From: Anaerolineales bacterium UBA3940
GTDB lineage: Bacteria; Chloroflexota; Anaerolineae; Aggregatilineales; UBA3940
Assembly: GCA_002385675.1 (NCBI GenBank)
Contig: DGDY01000100.1
Coordinates: 1 to 10,002 of the forward strand
Length of the DNA stretch: 10,002 nt
Reading direction: 5' to 3'
Shown: positions 5,340 to 10,002 of the stretch, in pieces
Layout of the letters: the number at the start of each line of letters is the position of its first letter
Numbering within the stretch: position 1 is the first letter of the stretch
Notes under the pieces: generated by a model
The model's database searches: none
Seen by the model: only the letters and a program-made list of their open reading frames with translations
What the model was told of the DNA's origin: nothing
Program-made: the position numbers and the translations under genes

Positions 5340-7415
5340 ATGGCCGAGTCGACCGTAACCCACGCCAACCGGGAAAGTAAAGCCGAGCCAGCAGGCCGGA
5401 CGGCAAGAACGCCCGCGCACGGGCGCGGCCTTGTGGCGAGTGTCCGGGCGCTGCAGCGCGCCGCCGGGAACCAGACCGTCAGCGAGAGCATCGGCGACCT
5501 ACCCGAACACGTGCACGCGATCCTGCGCTCGCCGGGGCAACCGCTCGACGCGGCGGCACGGGCCGAGATGGAGGCGCGCTTTGGCGAGGACTTCGGCGAC
5601 GTGCGCATCCACGCCGACACGCGGGCGCACGCCTCCGCGCGCGGGCTGCTGGCGAAGGCTTATACCATCGGCAGGCATATCGCCTTCAGCGTGGGGCGCT
5701 ACCTGCCGGGCACCGATGAGGGGCGCAGGCTGCTGGCCCATGAACTCACGCACGTCGTGCAGCAGCGCCGGGGCGGCAGCGCCCCGCCCCTCAACGCCAG
5801 CGCGCCGCACGAGTACGAGGCGGCGGCGGTCAGCCGGGCGGCGAGCGCCGGGCAGGCCGTCAGCGTGCAGGGGGCGACCGGCGTCGGGCTAGCGCGCGCC
5901 CCGGACGACGGGCAGAATGCCATCACGCCGGAGGAGCTGTGGAAGATTGTGCAGTCGCAGCGCGGGTTCAGCGCGACCGAGCCGGGGCACGCCGTCGAGG
6001 CGGCCAAAGAGAAGGTCAACGAGCTTGAGAAGAAAGTCAGCGCCGACCCAAAGAACAAGACCCTCCAGGCGGAGCTGAAAAAGGCACAGCGTCACCTGAA
6101 ACGCACGCAGAAACACACGCTGAAGGTCGATCCGGCTGGCGTCGGCAAACCGATCGGTCAGGGCTATGCCACCTATGCCGCCGTGCAGATCGTCGATGCG
6201 AACGGCAAGATGGTGGCGTTCGCCCTCGGCTCGTTCGACAAGGCGGGCCATGCCGAGGAGCACGCCATCAACCAGCTTAAGGCGCAGCTTGCCGGTCGGC
6301 AGGTCCCCGGCGGACGGATCGAGGTGGCTGTCGACCAGGTGGTGTGCGGCAAGTGCCGCAAGGCGCTGCAAGCGTTTGCCAAGGAGATCGGCGTCGGATC
6401 GGTTGACGCCTACTACCCGACGCGCCCGCCGGTTGGCAAGACGACCGGCAAGGTTTCCCCCAAGACGGCGGCGCGAGGCTCCGTACAGAAGGGGCGCGAC
6501 GTCACGCTGGACAGGGATAGGGTCTACACCGGGGGCGGCACACCCGGCAAGCCGCCGCCGACCCCAACACCGTCGCCTACCCCTGAAGCGAAAAAAACGC
6601 CCACCCCCGCGACCAAAGCCGAAGCCAAGAAGCGGGTCATCACCCGGCACGCGAAGAACACGGACTTCCAGACGAAGGGCCGGGTCAAGCATACCGACCG
6701 CTCCGGCAGCACCTACTCGCCGCCCCAGACGCAGATGCGTGGCAGAACGCGGACCAAGTTCAAGCCGAAGGGCGCGGGCCTCGCCGAGGTGCTGCCTGCC
6801 GCGATGAACGCCCTGCAGGACAAGATCATCCGGCACCGCGTCGCCGTGGACATGCTGCACCAGTGGTCCAAACTGGAGAAGTGGCGGCGAGACCACCCCA
6901 ACGACGTGATCATCGCGGTCGTCTCGCTGCAGGAGTGGGAGCACCCCGACCCCGCCGGGCAGGTCGCGCGGGCGGTGAACTACGTCGAGTTCTATCACGG
7001 GGCGACGGTCGCGGAGGCAGAGGCGAAAACGTCCGGCCTGTTGCGCAGACTCCCCCCGTCCGGCTGGCGCGAGGTCGGGCCGTTCATCGGCATCATCCAG
7101 CCGACCGACGACCTGGACGAGGTGAAGGAACATGTAGAAGACCAGGAAGGGTGCTTCATTGCCACGGCCTGCTACGGCTCTGCGCTCGCGCCGGAGGTGG
7201 CGCTGCTCAGAACCTACCGCGACGCCGTGCTGCGCCAGAGCCGGGCGGGGCGGGCGTTCATCCGTCTGTACTACGCCACCTCGCCGCCGGTCGCGGAATT
7301 TCTGCGGCGGCACGAGCAGGCTCGCCGCGCCGTGCGGGTGCTGATCCTGCGGCCCGTTGTGGCGAGCGTCCGGCGGTGGACAGCCAGCCGGCGGGAGGCA
7401 CGCGCCCATGCCTGA
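5340..7415 (+). CDS. DUF4157 multidomain protein with deaminase-like domain and CFI-box C-terminus
   Basis: A 691-residue modular protein, preceded by AAGGGGAC (5330-5337) as ribosome-binding site. In order: a disordered N-terminus with the shared motif LQRAAGN (38-44); a complete DUF4157 domain (about 60-145) with VRIHAD and the zinc-type motif HELTH (134-138); a charged coiled-coil (about 220-262); a deaminase-like domain (about 265-365) with His304-Ala-Glu306 and Cys336-x2-Cys339, the two zinc/catalytic motifs of cytidine-deaminase-fold toxins; a Pro/Thr-rich linker (about 398-420); an unrecognised alpha/beta region (about 470-600: KLEKWRRDHP, VVSLQEWEHPDP, YVEFYHGATVAEAEA); and a CFI-box C-terminus starting CFIATACYGS (Cys605). 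DUF4157 is strongly associated with eCIS cargo, so I infer an injected effector whose deaminase would act on nucleic acid or nucleotides in the target. The substrate cannot be told. No signal peptide is present, as expected for particle-loaded cargo. Confidence 0.82.
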   Translation: MAESTVTHANRESKAEPAGRTARTPAHGRGLVASVRALQRAAGNQTVSESIGDLPEHVHAILRSPGQPLDAAARAEMEARFGEDFGDVRIHADTRAHASARGLLAKAYTIGRHIAFSVGRYLPGTDEGRRLLAHELTHVVQQRRGGSAPPLNASAPHEYEAAAVSRAASAGQAVSVQGATGVGLARAPDDGQNAITPEELWKIVQSQRGFSATEPGHAVEAAKEKVNELEKKVSADPKNKTLQAELKKAQRHLKRTQKHTLKVDPAGVGKPIGQGYATYAAVQIVDANGKMVAFALGSFDKAGHAEEHAINQLKAQLAGRQVPGGRIEVAVDQVVCGKCRKALQAFAKEIGVGSVDAYYPTRPPVGKTTGKVSPKTAARGSVQKGRDVTLDRDRVYTGGGTPGKPPPTPTPSPTPEAKKTPTPATKAEAKKRVITRHAKNTDFQTKGRVKHTDRSGSTYSPPQTQMRGRTRTKFKPKGAGLAEVLPAAMNALQDKIIRHRVAVDMLHQWSKLEKWRRDHPNDVIIAVVSLQEWEHPDPAGQVARAVNYVEFYHGATVAEAEAKTSGLLRRLPPSGWREVGPFIGIIQPTDDLDEVKEHVEDQEGCFIATACYGSALAPEVALLRTYRDAVLRQSRAGRAFIRLYYATSPPVAEFLRRHEQARRAVRVLILRPVVASVRRWTASRREARAHA

Positions 7416-8679
7416 CGCACACGCCCTGCTCATCCCCTCCAGCATCGGCTTTGCCCACCTGGGGCGGTTGCTGCTCATCGCGGACGCCCTGCGCCAGAGC
7501 GGTCACAGCGTGGCCTTTGCCTATGGTGGGCCGCACGGCGATGTGATCACCGCGCTCGGCTACCCGTGGCTGCCCATCGCGGACATCACGCTCGGAGAGC
7601 GCGGCGTGTTCGAGCGCGCTGTGCTGGAGCATTACACCCCGGACGTGATCGAGCGGTGCATGCAGAGCGAGCTTGCGGCGTTCGAGGCGTTCCGCCCGCA
7701 GGTGGTCGTGACGGACTTCCGGCCCACCGCGCCGATCTCGACGGCGCTCGCGGGCGTGCCGCACCTCGCCGTGCTGAACGCCTACGCAACGGAGGCCTTC
7801 GACGCAGCGCGGCTGCTGGCAGAACCCGCCGCAAGCCCCCTCCGCTACCGGCTGACGCAGCAGGCGATACACGGGTTCGTGCGCTGGCAGGCCCGCCGCT
7901 TTGCGAGCGACCTCAACCGGGCGGCGCGGCGGTTCGGCGTGAGCGGCAGGCGGACGCTTTACGGCTACCTCGGCGGCGAGGTGAACCTGCTGGCCGACCT
8001 GCCCGGCTTCGTGCCGTTGACACGCCTGCCCCGGCACAGCTTCCTGACCGGCCCACTCATCTGGGAGGGGCTTGAGCAGCCCTACCCGCCGTTGCCGCCG
8101 CTCCGGTCCAGCCAGAGGCGTGTCTACGTCACCATCGGCAATACCGGCAGCCCGGCGCTGATCGATGCGGTCGTGGAGGCGTTCGCCGGGCGCGGCGAAT
8201 ATCAGGTGATTATCACGACGGGCGCGTACGTGTCCCCCGCCGGGGGCCTCGGCGAGAACATCCACGCTTACCGCTTCCTGCCCGGCTCGGCAGTCATGCG
8301 GCAGAGCGACGTGGCCATTCACGGCGGGGGCAACGGCACGACCTACCAGTGCCTCGCCAACGGCCTGCCCGCCGTCGTCGTGCCCTCGAACAACGACCAG
8401 ATCATCGCGGCGCGGCTCGTTTGCTGGCACGGTGTCGGCGTGCCCCTGTCGCTGCACGGCCTGACCGCCGGCAGGCTGGCCCGCGCTGTCGAGCACGTCC
8501 TGTCCCGCGAGACGTACCGCACGCGGGCGGGCGCGTGGCAGCAGCGCATGGTGGGCGTGGATGGAGCAGGCGCGGCAGCGCAGGTGATCAGCGCGGCGGC
8601 ACGCGCCGCCGCTATCCATCCGCGCGGCTGGCAGCATTCGCTGCGCGGCCTGATGGAGCAGCCTCATGCGGCAGTCTAA
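7408..8679 (+). CDS. GT-B fold glycosyltransferase, GT1/UGT-like
   Basis: A 423-residue protein starting in an 8-bp overlap with the upstream stop (ATGCCTGA) after GGGAGG at 7392-7397. The N-terminal acceptor half opens with LLIPSSIGFAHLGRLLLIADALRQ and GHSVAFAYGG, the usual beginning of GT1 enzymes. The C-terminal donor-binding half has VYVTIGNTGS (beta strand and loop), then FLPGSAVMRQSDVAIHGGGNGT with His305 and the glycine run 306-308, then LANGLPAVVVPSNNDQ with Asp330-Gln331, which corresponds to the sugar-contacting DQ pair of UDP-glycosyltransferases. It should transfer a sugar from a nucleotide donor to a small molecule, lipid or protein. The acceptor is unknown. There is no signal peptide, no clear membrane segment and no DUF4157 domain. 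Its position between two cargo-type genes could mean it modifies a cargo protein or particle component, or that it is itself an effector. Confidence 0.85.
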   Translation: MPDAHALLIPSSIGFAHLGRLLLIADALRQSGHSVAFAYGGPHGDVITALGYPWLPIADITLGERGVFERAVLEHYTPDVIERCMQSELAAFEAFRPQVVVTDFRPTAPISTALAGVPHLAVLNAYATEAFDAARLLAEPAASPLRYRLTQQAIHGFVRWQARRFASDLNRAARRFGVSGRRTLYGYLGGEVNLLADLPGFVPLTRLPRHSFLTGPLIWEGLEQPYPPLPPLRSSQRRVYVTIGNTGSPALIDAVVEAFAGRGEYQVIITTGAYVSPAGGLGENIHAYRFLPGSAVMRQSDVAIHGGGNGTTYQCLANGLPAVVVPSNNDQIIAARLVCWHGVGVPLSLHGLTAGRLARAVEHVLSRETYRTRAGAWQQRMVGVDGAGAAAQVISAAARAAAIHPRGWQHSLRGLMEQPHAAV

Positions 8680-10002
8680 GCAGAACGCCCAGCAGCAGGC
8701 GGTTCCTGAACGCAGCAGACGGGAACCAGCCACCCGCGAGCGCCCGCGCACAGGGCTGGCGTCGCTGCACCGCGCCGCAGGCAACCACGCGGTCGGCGAG
8801 TGGTTGAGCGGCGACCCGCCGCCCCCCGCCCCGCGTGGATCGACTCGGTCGCACCGGCTACCGCATCCGCTGACGGGCAACCTGCCCGGCACAGGCTACC
8901 CGCTCGACGGTGCGACGCGGGCGCGCATGGAGCAGCGCTTCGACCACGATTTCGGCGGGGTGAGGCTGCACACGGGCAGTGCCGCCGCCGGGACGGCGCG
9001 CATGGTAGGCGCACGGGCCTTCACGGTGGGGGAGGACATCATTTTTGCTGCCGCGCCGACCGAACGCCTGCTCACCCATGAGTTGGCGCACGTCGTGCAG
9101 CAGGCGAAAGGCGGCTCCGCACCCGGCGCGGCGGCATACGCCCATGCCGAAGCCGAGGCGGCACGGGCGGCAAGCGCCGGGGCGGGGCCGGTCGGCGTGC
9201 AGGTGGGCGTTGCGCCGGGGACGGTGCAGGCACAGGACGAGGAGGAGGCAGAGAGCGGCGGCATCGGCTCGTGGATTTTGGAAGCGATTGGCGGTGAGTT
9301 CATCGATGACCCAACCTATGGGCAGATCGCTGTGGACTTCGTGCTGAGCATCATCCCGTACGTCGATCAGGCTGCCGACGCCCGCGACCTCGTAGCGCAC
9401 ATCTGGCGGCTCGGCTTCCGCGGCGAGTACGCCGACCCGCTGCGCTGGATCGCGCTGGTGTTCACGCTGATCGGCCTCGTGCCGGAGGTGGGTAGCGCGA
9501 TCAAATCGCTGAGCAAGGCGGCCATCCGCTTTGTCCGCCGCAACGTCGATGAGATCTTCAGCGCAGCCCGCCGCCTGCTCGGCTTCCTGCCCGAAGCCGG
9601 GTCGTCGTTCCGAGCAGCCCGCGAGTATATCGTCGAGCACTGGGACGAGTGGGTGCGTTACGGGCGGGATGCCTGGGACGCGCTGCTCGCCCGTGGGAGC
9701 GAGCTTGTGGACCGCATCGCGGCCCGCATCAGCGAGGTCCGCCTGACGATCGGCCCCGCAATCGATCGTCTCAAGGCCAACTTAAACGAGCGACTGGCCA
9801 ACCTGCACCGCCTCTCCGAAGAGCGCCTGCCCGAAGCCTTCAACACGGTTCGGGAGCGAGTAGTTGAAGCGATGGACCGGCTCGCCGGGCGGGAGCGCCC
9901 GCCGTCTGTCAGTGCCGGCGGGCGAACGTCCGATGTAGCAGGTGAAGCCACGCCGCCGGGCACAGCAGCCGGAGGCGGTGGGAGCGGCAGGCGCCGTGAC
10001 GG
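8666..10002 (+). CDS. DUF4157 protein with pre-toxin-like region, C-terminus beyond the window
   Basis: The frame opens at the ATG at 8666, inside a 14-bp overlap with the glycosyltransferase, after GGAG (8655-8658). It stays open for 445 codons to the right edge. The N-terminus is disordered with LHRAAGN (34-40), the shared motif. A DUF4157 domain spans about 75-146, with YPLDGATRARMEQRF, VRLHTG and the zinc-type HELAH (138-142). Its 'AFTVGEDIIFAAAP' stretch is shorter than in the upstream copy. After an acidic linker comes a hydrophobic segment at about 212-285: VDFVLSIIPYVDQAADARDL ... LRWIALVFTLIGLVPEVGSA. This resembles the pre-toxin regions that precede toxin domains in polymorphic toxins. 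A long amphipathic helical stretch (about 290-415) and a Gly/Ser/Thr-rich linker (about 420-445) follow. I infer the actual effector domain lies past the window. Membrane insertion by the hydrophobic segment is an alternative role. Confidence 0.82.
   Translation, partial: MRQSKQNAQQQAVPERSRREPATRERPRTGLASLHRAAGNHAVGEWLSGDPPPPAPRGSTRSHRLPHPLTGNLPGTGYPLDGATRARMEQRFDHDFGGVRLHTGSAAAGTARMVGARAFTVGEDIIFAAAPTERLLTHELAHVVQQAKGGSAPGAAAYAHAEAEAARAASAGAGPVGVQVGVAPGTVQAQDEEEAESGGIGSWILEAIGGEFIDDPTYGQIAVDFVLSIIPYVDQAADARDLVAHIWRLGFRGEYADPLRWIALVFTLIGLVPEVGSAIKSLSKAAIRFVRRNVDEIFSAARRLLGFLPEAGSSFRAAREYIVEHWDEWVRYGRDAWDALLARGSELVDRIAARISEVRLTIGPAIDRLKANLNERLANLHRLSEERLPEAFNTVRERVVEAMDRLAGRERPPSVSAGGRTSDVAGEATPPGTAAGGGGSGRRRD

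Noticed and set aside
5889..7478. Long open frame of 529 codons on the - strand
   Set aside because: It is the complement shadow of the DUF4157/deaminase gene in GC-rich DNA. Its translation has no recognisable domain and is rich in Arg, Gly, Leu and Val, whereas the + strand frame has clear motifs.
7258..8892. Open frame of 544 codons on the - strand
   Set aside because: It is antisense to the glycosyltransferase and crosses two gene boundaries. No ribosome-binding site or family sequence was seen.
1..10002. Insertion sequences, tRNA or rRNA genes, attachment sites
   Set aside because: I saw no transposase-like protein, terminal inverted repeats, tRNA-like cloverleaf or rRNA sequence on either strand by eye.

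Overview
The window is high-GC bacterial DNA with every recognisable gene on the + strand. My best guess for the source is a Chloroflexota bacterium, with an actinobacterium as the alternative. The guess rests on four things found together: a BTAD/SARP-type regulator, DUF4157 ('eCIS core') proteins, a long AAA+ ATPase of the contractile-injection-system type, and a CFI-box C-terminus. No taxonomic marker gene is present, so this is inference.

Layout. Positions 1-348 are the end of a housekeeping DNA-repair gene (Fpg/MutM family), truncated by the window edge. A gap of about 300 bp follows, with a good sigma70-type promoter (TTGACA-17-TAGGAT), then a SARP/BTAD transcriptional activator (646-1563). 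Just after the activator lies an array of five GTG-starting heptamers at an exact 11-bp period. It runs into an extended -10 element and a strong intrinsic terminator (1626-1659). This is the textbook arrangement of a SARP binding site. From 1703 to the right edge the genes are tightly packed, most overlapping by 4-16 bp, and look like one operon: a 77-aa conserved-looking small protein, a 775-aa AAA+ ATPase, a YkgJ-like cysteine-cluster protein, a truncated DUF4157 protein, a 30-codon mini-ORF, a 691-aa multidomain DUF4157 protein, a GT-B glycosyltransferase, and a further DUF4157 protein that runs off the window.

How it may work. I read the operon as the accessory and cargo end of an extracellular contractile injection system (eCIS, a phage-tail-like particle). 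The ATPase matches the Afp15-type assembly ATPase. The DUF4157 proteins carry the domain typical of eCIS cargo. They also share an N-terminal 'LQR-x-AGN' motif. The 691-aa protein contains an HAE...CxxC signature of a deaminase-fold toxin after the DUF4157 domain, a Pro/Thr linker, an unrecognised alpha/beta region and a CFI-box C-terminus. The last gene has a DUF4157 domain followed by a pre-toxin-like hydrophobic segment, so its toxin domain probably lies beyond the right edge. No sheath, tube or baseplate gene is visible here. The eCIS assignment therefore rests on the ATPase and cargo types and needs the flanking sequence.
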